Assembly: GCF_002909445.1 (NCBI RefSeq)
Contig: NZ_PPXC01000009.1
Coordinates: 123,530 to 187,529, forward strand
Length of the DNA: 64,000 nt
Direction of reading: 5' to 3'
Source of the DNA: Arthrobacter glacialis
GTDB taxonomy: Bacteria; Actinomycetota; Actinomycetes; Actinomycetales; Micrococcaceae
A program made the position numbers and the translations under genes. Shown one piece after another: positions 47,833 through 55,891 of this stretch (the stretch's first letter is position 1; each line of letters opens with the position of its first letter). The notes beneath the pieces are model-generated. The model saw only the letters and a program-made list of their open reading frames with translations, was not told the origin of the DNA and did no database searches.

Positions 47833-48809
47833 AGCATTTAGATGGCCTTGATTTGAGATCATTGTTTGATTCGATTGATGGGAGTTCTATCTCATTTGGT
47901 GAGTTGAGTGGACTGGCAGTATTTGACGATGCGAGCACGATTGCTTGTCGAGATTCCAGCGGGGATTCTGTAATTCTCATCGCTTGCGACAATGTTGAAG
48001 GTTCGAACCTTAATCGAATTGAAGGCGCGATTTCCACAATGGGGAGCCGAAAATATAATGTGAGTGTTGATGGCCAGATTATTAGTGGCTACTTTTGCTC
48101 GCTGAGTCTATCCTGGCGACAGCCGGGTTTATTAGGCGTTTTTTGCTCCGTAGTGGCGGGGTTAGTTTCTACCTTGTCCGATGAGCCCGCCCAGTCTGAA
48201 GTTGACCAGATTCTGCTTGACTACGTTAGGCTATTGAGTCGTCGTGATTATGCGACTCGAGAAGTCGTCTTAGGTCTGTGGGGAGAGTTGCGCGTCATAG
48301 CGCAGTCGTCGCATCCACAGAAGTTGTTTAGCGCATGGCGTTCAGATCAACGCAGCCTTTTTGATTTTGTCACAGATGAGTTGAAATTCGAAGTCAAGAC
48401 CACTGAAAGCTCGAAGGATATTCATGATTTCAGTCACAAGCAATTAACAGTTGACAGAGATGGCTCTGTCATTGTCTCAATTGGTGTTATTTCTTCTAAT
48501 GCGGGTGAGTCGTTGAGCGATTTGATTGACGCTATTTTATCTGGCTTGGAGTTTTCTGATCGCCGGGAACTTATCGCTCGAGTTGGTGAAACTCTGGGAA
48601 GGTCAATCGAGTACTTGGATGAGTACAAATTCGTGTTGCGTGATCAGTTTGGCATGCGTTGCGTAAGGAGCGAATACGTACCTTCTTTGGATATTTCGGA
48701 TATTGACTCAATATCGAATGTTCGATATTCTGTCGATATGTCCACCTGTCTTATTGAGTTTGGTTTTGATTTGACGACAGAGCAGTTGGATCGGCTGCTT
48801 CATTTATAG
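47829..48809 (+). CDS. PD-(D/E)XK nuclease-like protein, DUF4420 family
   Basis: This 326-residue protein starts at a GTG overlapping the Z1 stop. Family-typical segments are VLGLWGELRVIA, then SLFDFVTDELKFEVKTTE, then HKQLTV. The D-x(n)-ExK layout within LFDF...FEVKTT is the nuclease core expected for the DUF4420 (PD-(D/E)XK) family. It is probably the cutting subunit of the restriction complex with the Z1 and MORC proteins. The C-terminal 100 residues (VRYSVDMSTCLIEFGF) form a separate beta-rich piece. Confidence 0.85.
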   Translation: MKHLDGLDLRSLFDSIDGSSISFGELSGLAVFDDASTIACRDSSGDSVILIACDNVEGSNLNRIEGAISTMGSRKYNVSVDGQIISGYFCSLSLSWRQPGLLGVFCSVVAGLVSTLSDEPAQSEVDQILLDYVRLLSRRDYATREVVLGLWGELRVIAQSSHPQKLFSAWRSDQRSLFDFVTDELKFEVKTTESSKDIHDFSHKQLTVDRDGSVIVSIGVISSNAGESLSDLIDAILSGLEFSDRRELIARVGETLGRSIEYLDEYKFVLRDQFGMRCVRSEYVPSLDISDIDSISNVRYSVDMSTCLIEFGFDLTTEQLDRLLHL

Positions 48810-48881
48810 TCTTCGATTAGTTGTGAACTGGTATGAAGCGGTTTTGATTTTCTTGATCTATCTATTTTAGGAGTTGGCGAG

Positions 48882-49109
48882 ATGGCTGTGATTCGAAGCT
48901 TGAAATTGGGGGTATCGAGTGTCCGCGAACATCAGACCGAAGTGGATGCCACCTATCAGTTTGTGGATTCGCACGATGGAACGCGTTTGTTGCACCTTGC
49001 CACCTATGGCTCTGATTCAAGAAAATCAGAACCTAAGGTTAGTCAGGTTATTCAACTGGATCGCCAGTTCGCTCTTGAGTTGGCCGCAATCATCGCTAGG
49101 GAATTCTGA
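48882..49109 (+). CDS. 75-residue partner protein of the defence operon
   Basis: This small protein (MAVIRSLKLGVSSVREHQTE at the start) is preceded by TAGGAG and shares the AT-rich composition of the island. Similar 75-80-residue proteins occur beside restriction-type operons and are often given a doubtful methionyl-tRNA formyltransferase label. I see no formyltransferase motif. It has a beta-strand pattern with a C-terminal helix (RQFALELAAIIAREF). A regulatory or accessory role is possible. Confidence 0.7.
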   Translation: MAVIRSLKLGVSSVREHQTEVDATYQFVDSHDGTRLLHLATYGSDSRKSEPKVSQVIQLDRQFALELAAIIAREF

Positions 49110-49261
49110 GGCGCTAGAATTGGTCGCTGTGCGGCGACCGTAGTCTGCCAAGGTGCAGGGGGTCGGTTTGCTGCGGAGTGAATCGTCGCGTCATCTACTG
49201 CGCAGTAACCAAGCTGCATGTCAAAGTTGGAAGGTACCCCCGCTTCAAGAGGAGACCTGCA

Positions 49262-50068
49262 TTGAGCATTCGAGACAACACCAACCGCCGACTCAAAGAA
49301 GTTCTTGACATCATGGCCGCCGGATCGTGGCTTGATGAGAAGCCCAACGGGGGAGTGGTCCTCGCTGAGGCGGTGGCCCGCGTCCCGTTTACCAAGGAAG
49401 AAGCCGAGATCCTCAGTGGCGGCATTCCCCGTGGCCACAAGAACCTCACCAAGGCCACCGCCGATCTGGTCAGGGCCGGCTGGATGACCAAGGGCCGCAG
49501 CGGCTGGGAGATCACCGAAGAAGGGTTGAAGGCAACAGTAGTTTTCACCACTGTTGAAACTCTCGCAGAAGCACTTTCCAGCGGAGCCCAGGCTCCTGCT
49601 GGGACCGCACTGCCGGAACCGCCCACCGCAAAGCAAGCAGCGAAGGCCCCCGCCAAAAAAGCTGCAGCTAAAAAGCCTGCCGCGAAGAAGGCGTCCGCGA
49701 AGGCAACCCCAGCAAATGAAGCCGATAACCAGGCAAGCCAGGAATCCGGCGTAGAGCATAAGGAACAGCCCGCCTCGGTGGCGCTGGCTGGCGACTTTGG
49801 CACCACCCTGGGTGCCGTGGAGAACTGGGATCCCAGCCACAACAACGTGCAGATGAGCCTGGATGCCAAGCAGGGCACCTGGAAGCTTACCGCGGACCTG
49901 CCGGCCGGGCAGTACAGCTATAAGGCAGTGGTGAATGGCTCGTGGGATGAAAACTACGGTGCGTTCGGCGTGAACGACGGCGCCAACCATGAGTTCGCGC
50001 ATGCCGGCGGCCCTGTGACGTTCCACTACGACCACACCACAAAAGACGTGCTGCGTAGCGAAGTCTAA
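49262..50068 (+). CDS. Winged-helix protein with Lys/Ala/Pro linker and C-terminal X25/CBM-like domain
   Basis: The 268-residue product starts at a TTG with AGAGGAGA upstream. Three parts are visible. Residues 1-95 are helical with a winged-helix-like pattern (IPRGHKNLTKATADLVRAGW, SGWEITEEGLKA). Residues about 115-160 are a Lys/Ala/Pro-rich, histone-H1-like linker. Residues about 175-265 form a beta-sandwich of the pullulanase-X25/CBM48 type (LAGDFGTTLG, LPAGQYSYKAVVNGSWDENY). Basic tails like the linker bind DNA; X25-like modules bind alpha-glucans. The combination is unusual and its role is unknown. GC-rich, so not part of the defence island. Confidence 0.75.
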   Translation: MSIRDNTNRRLKEVLDIMAAGSWLDEKPNGGVVLAEAVARVPFTKEEAEILSGGIPRGHKNLTKATADLVRAGWMTKGRSGWEITEEGLKATVVFTTVETLAEALSSGAQAPAGTALPEPPTAKQAAKAPAKKAAAKKPAAKKASAKATPANEADNQASQESGVEHKEQPASVALAGDFGTTLGAVENWDPSHNNVQMSLDAKQGTWKLTADLPAGQYSYKAVVNGSWDENYGAFGVNDGANHEFAHAGGPVTFHYDHTTKDVLRSEV

Positions 50069-50143
50069 GCAGAAAAGGCCCAAAAGCAGGCGGTTGAGCC
50101 GCGCCGGTTTCGGCAGGCTCAACCGCACAGCTAGCCTTGATGC

Positions 50144-51052
50144 ATGACATTGGACGCGAGCGATTCCCCCCAGGACCCTGCCTCGGCAACAACCTGGCAG
50201 GCAACAGGGAAAAACCTGGTTGTAAAAGGGGACAATCTCAGCGTCCTGGCAACATTGCCGGATGAAAGTTTCCGGCTCATCTACATTGATCCGCCGTTCA
50301 ACACCGGCCGGATACAGACCCGCCAAACCATGAAGAATGTGCGCAGCGAAACGGGGTCGCGCCTGGGCTTCCAGGGCCGCAGCTACGACACCATCAAAGG
50401 CCTGGCGTTCAGCTACAACGATTCCTTCGGGGACTATTGGGAGTTCCTGGAACCCCGGCTCGAAGAAGCGTGGCGCCTCCTGGCCGATGACGGCACCCTC
50501 TACCTGCACCTGGACTACCGCGAGGTCCACTACGCCAAGGTCCTGCTGGATGCCCTGTTTGGCCGCGAATGCTTCCTCAACGAGATCATCTGGGCCTACG
50601 ACTACGGCGCCCGGGCCAAAAAGAAGTGGCCCGCCAAGCACGACAACATCCTTGTCTACGTCAAAAACCCCAAGACGTACTACTTCAACAGCGAAGAAGT
50701 GGACCGCGAGCCCTACATGGCGCCCGGCCTGGTCACCCCCGAAAAAGTTGCACTGGGCAAGCTGCCCACGGACACCTGGTGGCACACCATCGTCTCGCCC
50801 AACGGCCGGGAAAAGACCGGCTACCCCACGCAAAAGCCCGTGGGCATCCTGCGCCGCATCATCTCCGCCAGCACGGAGAAGGGCGACTGGGTCCTGGACT
50901 TCTTCGGCGGCAGCGGCACCACGGGAGCTGCGGCGCTGGAGCTGGAGCGCAAGTTTGTGCTGGTGGACCAGAACCCGGAGGCCATCGACGTCATGCGGCG
51001 GCGCCTGGATCCTGAGGCCGTGGATTTCATAGAGTTCGACGCCGAAGCCTAG
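50144..51052 (+). CDS. Site-specific DNA methyltransferase (N6-adenine or N4-cytosine)
   Basis: This 302-residue enzyme has the catalytic DPPFNTG motif (residues about 47-53) before the SAM-binding motif DFFGGSGTTG (about 262-271), the order of beta-type methyltransferases. YPTQKP before the SAM motif is typical of this group. No restriction gene is adjacent, so it may be a regulatory, cell-cycle-type or solitary methyltransferase. Its ATG lies six bases after TAGCCT (50132-50137), suggesting a leaderless transcript. Composition is host-like. Confidence 0.92.
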   Translation: MTLDASDSPQDPASATTWQATGKNLVVKGDNLSVLATLPDESFRLIYIDPPFNTGRIQTRQTMKNVRSETGSRLGFQGRSYDTIKGLAFSYNDSFGDYWEFLEPRLEEAWRLLADDGTLYLHLDYREVHYAKVLLDALFGRECFLNEIIWAYDYGARAKKKWPAKHDNILVYVKNPKTYYFNSEEVDREPYMAPGLVTPEKVALGKLPTDTWWHTIVSPNGREKTGYPTQKPVGILRRIISASTEKGDWVLDFFGGSGTTGAAALELERKFVLVDQNPEAIDVMRRRLDPEAVDFIEFDAEA

Positions 51053-51067
51053 TCGCGCTGCCGGGCG

Positions 51068-51463
51068 TCAGCCGAGCGGGATCAGCCACTCCACGGTGAG
51101 GTAGACGCAGGCAGCTATGGCCAGCACCCCGGTGAGAAGGGCAGCAATCCAGTAGGGCCGGCGTCGAGTTTTCACGGCGAGCCCCAGCAACAGCGGGAAC
51201 GCCAGCATACTCAGCGTGGCCACGAATCCCAGAATTCCCAGGGCCACGCTGGCAGCCGTTGTAGTGCTGTCCAGCGTGCCCGTCATGATTACAAATGACA
51301 GCAGCGCCAGCAACACCATCGGGTAGGCCAGCAGCACCCAACCCACCAGCGTGATGGCAACGGCCCACCACACGGAACGGTGTGGTGAGGCTTCCGGGGC
51401 GGGCACCTGCGAACGCGATACTGCCAGGCGTTGGGACGGGATCTCACTGTGGGGACGGGGCAT
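51068..51463 (-). CDS. Small membrane protein, first of three tandem paralogues
   Basis: The 131-residue protein has a polar N-terminus (residues 1-30) and three or four membrane helices (WWAVAITLVGWVLLAYPMVL, and WIAALLTGVLAIAACVYL near the end). The layout matches the next two genes upstream: a GW or GY helix with P-M-[IV], then a tail with a W-x-A-A motif before the last helix. No family is recognised. Tandem duplication with divergence is the best explanation for the trio. The start is seven bases after a TAGAAA box. Confidence 0.65.
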   Translation of the reverse strand: MPRPHSEIPSQRLAVSRSQVPAPEASPHRSVWWAVAITLVGWVLLAYPMVLLALLSFVIMTGTLDSTTTAASVALGILGFVATLSMLAFPLLLGLAVKTRRRPYWIAALLTGVLAIAACVYLTVEWLIPLG

Positions 51464-51508
51464 GCTTAAGTTTCTAGCACGTGTGGCTGGAGCAAGACTG
51501 TCAGTTCG

Positions 51509-51898
51509 CTACACCGGAAGGTTAACGTAGATCATGACGGCCACCACCAGTGCGGGTGCCGCCGTGCAGATGGCTGCTATCCACAAGCTCCGGTTGCGGA
51601 AGGTGAACGCAAAGGCCATCAGGGCAGGGCTGGCGACCATACACAAGATTCCTGCAACGCAGAGGAATACAAAGAAACCAGCGCCCTCGTGACCGCCGCC
51701 CAAACCGGGGCCGCTGGCGGAGTTGAACATGGCGAGAAAGACCAGCACGATCATTGGCACCGCAAAAAGACCATACCCAACGACTGCCATGAGCGCGGCC
51801 CATACGGCATTTCGGGGCTTGACCCGAGTCACTGAAGACGCCCGTGCGCCAGAATTGGGCTTGTGCTGGTCATGAGGTTCATACATCTGTTGGGACAT
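51509..51898 (-). CDS. Small membrane protein, second of three tandem paralogues
   Basis: The 129-residue protein has a hydrophilic N-terminus (MSQQMYEPHDQHKP) and three or four helices (ALMAVVGYGLFAVPMIVLVF, LWIAAICTAAPALVVAVM). It shares the pattern VPMIV...F then [LM]W.AAI with its neighbours. GGCGGAG precedes the ATG. Function unknown. Confidence 0.65.
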   Translation of the reverse strand: MSQQMYEPHDQHKPNSGARASSVTRVKPRNAVWAALMAVVGYGLFAVPMIVLVFLAMFNSASGPGLGGGHEGAGFFVFLCVAGILCMVASPALMAFAFTFRNRSLWIAAICTAAPALVVAVMIYVNLPV

Positions 51899-51999
51899 AG
51901 GAACTCCGCCTTCGTTATTATTATTCCAACAAATGGATTATATCTGTTCCGGGCCTAAGCCTAAGGGCTTTCACGCAGTGCGGTGCATATGAAGCATTG

Positions 52000-52365
52000 T
52001 CAGCCCAGATTGCTGAGCCAGCGGAAAACGACGTACAAAACCACTGCCGCGGTGGGAATTCCCGTGATGGCAGCGGCGCGCCACATGGCCCGTTCGCGGT
52101 GAATGACGGCCTGGCCCAAAAGATGCGGAGCTGCGATCATGCAAAACAGCAACGCTGCACCCAGGAAAATGAGTGCAACCTTGCCCACGGTTGCCATGCC
52201 GCCGTCGGGGTTGGTGACGGCCGAGAAAATTATCAGCGCCATCACGATCATGGGAACAATGACAACCACCCAGCCACCCAGCGACGCCAGGGTGCCCACC
52301 AGCTGCGAACGCGGTGGGAGCAGTTCTTCGCCATGGGCACTTGAGCGGCTGGATGCATCAGTCAT
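52000..52365 (-). CDS. Small membrane protein, third of three tandem paralogues
   Basis: The 121-residue protein has helices around GGWVVVIVPMIVMALIIFS and AMWRAAAITGIPTAAVVLYV. It starts six bases after a TAGAAC -10-like box on the minus strand (52372-52377), again a leaderless pattern. Same layout as the two downstream paralogues. Function unknown. Confidence 0.65.
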   Translation of the reverse strand: MTDASSRSSAHGEELLPPRSQLVGTLASLGGWVVVIVPMIVMALIIFSAVTNPDGGMATVGKVALIFLGAALLFCMIAAPHLLGQAVIHRERAMWRAAAITGIPTAAVVLYVVFRWLSNLG

Positions 52366-52585
52366 GCCTTAGTTCTATCAGCAATGGCCGCAGATCTTCA
52401 GTTCGTTGCGCAAGCCCCACGAGCCCGAACATGCCGCTGTGCGCCCAAGCCCAGAGCCGCCGTCGTCCTTCATTTGGCTGAAAACTCTGGACGGAAGACC
52501 CGGCTGGGTGTATTCTGCGTCACCGTCTATAGTGGTCTGGGTGACATTGAAAGATGTCCCGGGAAAATTTTGAAAGAGGACCACT

Positions 52586-54097
52586 GTGCACGATCGTATC
52601 CGCCATGCCGGGTTGTTGGAGAAGCGTATGTCAGCCGAGGCGGCAGCAGCGCTGATTAAGCCCGGCATGACAGTAGCCATGAGCGGCTTCACAGGCGCCG
52701 GCTACCCCAAGGCTGTCCCGCAGGCACTCGCCGTCCAGATGGAGGAAGTGCACGCCAAGGGCGAATCGTTCAAGATCAAGGTTCTCACCGGTGCGTCCAC
52801 CGCCCCCGAGCTCGACGGCGTTCTCGCCAAGGTGGGCGGCATGGAACTGCGCCTGCCGTACATGTCCGACCCGGCGCTGCGCAAGCGGATCAACGACGGC
52901 GAACTCGACTACATGGACATCCACCTGAGCCACGTGGCCCAGCACACCTGGTTCGGCTTCTACGGCGACATCAACATTGCCATCATCGAAGTGGTGGGCA
53001 TCCGTGAGGACGGCACACTGATTCCGTCGTCGTCCGTGGGTAACAACAAGACCTGGCTGGACATGGCCGACGCCGTAATCATTGAGGTCAACAGCCAGCA
53101 GTCGGCTGCCATGGAAGGCATGCACGACATTTACTACGGCACCGCACTGCCGCCGCACCGCAAGCCCATTTTGCTGGTTGATCCTGAAGACCGCATCGGT
53201 GTTCCGTACCTGCACGTTGACACGGACAAGATCATTGCCGTTGTTGAGACGGATGCACCGGACCGACTCTCCGCTTTCGCTGCCCCGGATGAGGCCTCCA
53301 ACCAGATCGCCTCACACCTGCTGGACTTCCTCGACGGCGAAATCGCCAAGGGTCGCATGACCAACAAGTTGCTGCCGCTGCAGTCCGGCGTGGGCAACAT
53401 TGCCAATGCTGTGCTGGCCGGTCTGTCCCGTGGCGGTTACCGCGGCTTGAAGGCTTACACCGAGGTCATCCAGGACGGCATGCTGGAACTGATCAAGGAC
53501 GGCACGCTGGCTTTCGCCTCTGCTACTTCCTTCTCGCTGTCCGAGGCTGGCATTGAGGAATTCAACCGCAACGTTGACTTCTACCGCGAGCGTATCGTTT
53601 TCCGCACCCAGGAAATCTCCAACCACCCCGAGCTGATCCGCCGCCTGGGCTGCATTGCCCTCAACGGCATGATCGAAGCCGACATTTACGGCAACGTGAA
53701 CTCCACCCACGTGGTTGGCTCACACGTCATGAACGGCATCGGCGGCTCCGGCGACTTTGCCCGCAACGGCTTCCTGTCCGTATTCATGTCCCCGTCCACT
53801 GCCAAGGGCGGCAAGATCTCCGGCATCGTACCGATGGCCAGCCACGTTGACCACACCGAGCACGACACCATGATCCTCATTACCGAGCAGGGTCTGGCTG
53901 ACTTGCGCGGTTTGGCCCCGAAGCAGCGCGCCCGCGTCATCGTTGAGAAGTGTGCGCACCCTGACTACAAGCCCATGCTGGAGGACTACTTCGCGCGCGC
54001 TTCCCGTGACTCCTACGGCAAGCACACACCGCACCTGTTGGGTGAGGCGCTTTCCTGGCACCAGCGCTACATCGAAACCGGTGACATGCGCCCCTAG
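52586..54097 (+). CDS. Acetyl-CoA hydrolase / succinyl-CoA:acetate CoA-transferase family
   Basis: This 503-residue protein of the Ach1/Cat1 family has GFTGAGYPKAVPQAL at the N-terminus, GVGNIANAVLAGL, and the conserved region VNSTHVVGSHVMNGIGGSGD followed by GIVPMASHVDHTEHD. It transfers CoA between succinate and acetate or hydrolyses acetyl-CoA, linking acetate metabolism to the citric-acid cycle. The length and last motifs favour a CoA-transferase. GTG start preceded by AAGAGGA. A terminator follows. Confidence 0.92.
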   Translation: MHDRIRHAGLLEKRMSAEAAAALIKPGMTVAMSGFTGAGYPKAVPQALAVQMEEVHAKGESFKIKVLTGASTAPELDGVLAKVGGMELRLPYMSDPALRKRINDGELDYMDIHLSHVAQHTWFGFYGDINIAIIEVVGIREDGTLIPSSSVGNNKTWLDMADAVIIEVNSQQSAAMEGMHDIYYGTALPPHRKPILLVDPEDRIGVPYLHVDTDKIIAVVETDAPDRLSAFAAPDEASNQIASHLLDFLDGEIAKGRMTNKLLPLQSGVGNIANAVLAGLSRGGYRGLKAYTEVIQDGMLELIKDGTLAFASATSFSLSEAGIEEFNRNVDFYRERIVFRTQEISNHPELIRRLGCIALNGMIEADIYGNVNSTHVVGSHVMNGIGGSGDFARNGFLSVFMSPSTAKGGKISGIVPMASHVDHTEHDTMILITEQGLADLRGLAPKQRARVIVEKCAHPDYKPMLEDYFARASRDSYGKHTPHLLGEALSWHQRYIETGDMRP

Positions 54098-54110
54098 TTT
54101 GACCGGCTCG

Positions 54111-54153
54111 ATGCCCCGCTATCACTTTCCTATGGGCAGTGAAAGCGGGGCAT
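54111..54153 (+). terminator. Intrinsic terminator after the CoA-transferase gene
   Basis: ATGCCCCGCT (54111-54120) pairs with AGCGGGGCAT (54144-54153), with an inner TCACT/AGTGA pairing, followed by TTCTATG. Confidence 0.75.
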
Positions 54154-54295
54154 TTCTATGTCCTTTTGGTTAGTGGCAGTTGAGGCATAATCAAAGACGA
54201 ACAATACGTTTATGTGAGCACTGGGATGCTTAACGTTTTGGCATCAATTTGCTAGGTCTCAAATGCCAAGGCGATTCACAATGGGGGAAAATACT

Positions 54296-55837
54296 TTGAA
54301 GAAACTTTGGCAGACGATTCTCGGGGGATCGGCGGTCACCGCGATTGCATTGGTTGGCATGTTGCCGGCTCAGGCAGCGCCCGGCGATGTGGCTGTTCCG
54401 GACAGCAATCTTAGAAGCTGCATGAACGTCGCCTTGGGACAGGCCCCCGATGCAGTCATCACTGAAACACAAGCGGGATCCTTCACCGGTGTACTCAGTT
54501 GTGCTACCCGCGGCATCACGTTGCTCACAGGGCTTGAAGCATTCACCTCAGTGAACGAAGTTGATCTCCGCGGCAACAATTTTCAGGACCTATCTGCCTT
54601 GGCTGGGTTGACGGAGCTTACCGTCCTGCAGCTGTCAGAAAACGACATTGTCAACATTTCTGCGCTGGCAGGTCTTGGCAAACTCCAGACTCTGGGCCTG
54701 AATTACAACAACGTCGTGGACATTGCTGCTGTGGCAGGCATGCCCAATCTGGCGGACTTGGGACTGTTTGGGAACAATGTTGTTTCCGTGGAACCTTTGA
54801 AGCTCCTGACGAGCCTCAAGCATGTTGACCTCTACGAAAATGACGTTGCGGATGTCTCGGATCTGAGCGGCTTGGCCAATCTCACCTTTCTGCGCCTGTC
54901 CAATAACAAGGTCACGGACATTTCCGGCTTGGCGGGTCTTGCCAACGTGGAAGACCTGCTGCTGTCTGAGAATTCGATCACTGACATTTCTCCGTTATCC
55001 GGACTAACCAATTTGGAAGGTCTCTTCTTGTCCGGAAACCATGTGGCAAACGTGGCCCCCTTGGCGAGTCTGAGCAACCTTGAAACGCTGGACATAGTGG
55101 ACCAGATGGCCGTTCTGCCCGCCATTTATGTGGGCGCAAACCAGGAATCGCCGATTAAGAGCACTGATGGCACCACCATCATCCCTGTCTCCACCACGGC
55201 CCAGGTCAACGCACAGACCGGGGCGTGGAGATTTCCCCAGGCTGGCAGCAACGAGCTGACATGGGCCGTCAACGTTGGCATCGCAGGCAAACAGTTCAGC
55301 TTCGCCGGAACGATTCAGCAGCAGTCCTTGCCCTCCGGGCTGGTGGTGACGGCTCCGCAGGACAAGTCCATAGCAGCTGGCGCTGATACCAGCTTCTCTT
55401 CCACGGCAACATCTGCCGTCGGCACAAACAGTGTTGTGTGGGAGTCAAGCACTGACGATGGAGACACCTGGGTGGTAGTTCCGGGAGCCACCACCGCCGT
55501 GCTCTCCATTGCTGACGCGGGCGTGGAACGGACAGGCACCTTGTACCGGGCCACCTATACCAATAGTGCTGACGGGGCCGTTGTGAGCAGCCTCCCTGCA
55601 AGGTTAACTGTCACGGCGCCCACAGTGGAACCCACAGTGGACCCGACACTGCCATCAACAACGATTCCCTCAACTACGTCCGCGGCACCCTCAACGACTG
55701 CCACCGCGGCCGCTGCGCCGCTTGCCACCACGGGCGCCAATTCGCCGTTGATGGTTGCAGGAGGAAGTCTGGTCCTGCTGGCACTTGGAATGGTTTTGTT
55801 GTCCGCCAGACGCCGAACCAACAACCGCACACACTAA
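54296..55837 (+). CDS. Leucine-rich-repeat surface protein with LAXTG sorting signal
   Basis: The 513-residue product begins with a secretion signal (LKKLWQTILGG to AQA, cleavage before APGDVAV). Residues about 75-280 hold about eight internalin-type leucine-rich repeats of 22 residues (LTFLRLSNNKVTDISGLAGL). One or two Ig-like domains and a Pro/Thr/Ser-rich stalk follow. The C-terminus is a LATTG motif, a hydrophobic helix and RRRTNNR: the LAXTG signal of class E sortases in high-GC Actinobacteria. TTG at 54296 was chosen for the best signal peptide; ATG at 54281 or 54263 is possible. Probably wall-anchored adhesion or binding protein. Confidence 0.85.
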   Translation: MKKLWQTILGGSAVTAIALVGMLPAQAAPGDVAVPDSNLRSCMNVALGQAPDAVITETQAGSFTGVLSCATRGITLLTGLEAFTSVNEVDLRGNNFQDLSALAGLTELTVLQLSENDIVNISALAGLGKLQTLGLNYNNVVDIAAVAGMPNLADLGLFGNNVVSVEPLKLLTSLKHVDLYENDVADVSDLSGLANLTFLRLSNNKVTDISGLAGLANVEDLLLSENSITDISPLSGLTNLEGLFLSGNHVANVAPLASLSNLETLDIVDQMAVLPAIYVGANQESPIKSTDGTTIIPVSTTAQVNAQTGAWRFPQAGSNELTWAVNVGIAGKQFSFAGTIQQQSLPSGLVVTAPQDKSIAAGADTSFSSTATSAVGTNSVVWESSTDDGDTWVVVPGATTAVLSIADAGVERTGTLYRATYTNSADGAVVSSLPARLTVTAPTVEPTVDPTLPSTTIPSTTSAAPSTTATAAAAPLATTGANSPLMVAGGSLVLLALGMVLLSARRRTNNRTH

Positions 55838-55842
55838 ACTTA

Positions 55843-55871
55843 TTTGGCCCGGGCTATCTGCCCGGGCCAAA
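55843..55871. terminator. Bidirectional terminator
   Basis: TTTGGCCCGGGC (55843-55854) and GCCCGGGCCAAA (55860-55871) pair perfectly around TATCT and are followed by TTTT. They serve the convergent surface-protein and oxidoreductase genes. Confidence 0.9.
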
Positions 55872-55891
55872 TTTTATGGTTCAGTTGACGC

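Noticed and set aside
49178-49261. N-terminal extension (GTG at 49178) of the winged-helix/X25-like protein
   Set aside because: The extension overlaps the composition boundary of the island and lacks a ribosome site, whereas TTG 49262 has AGAGGAGA.
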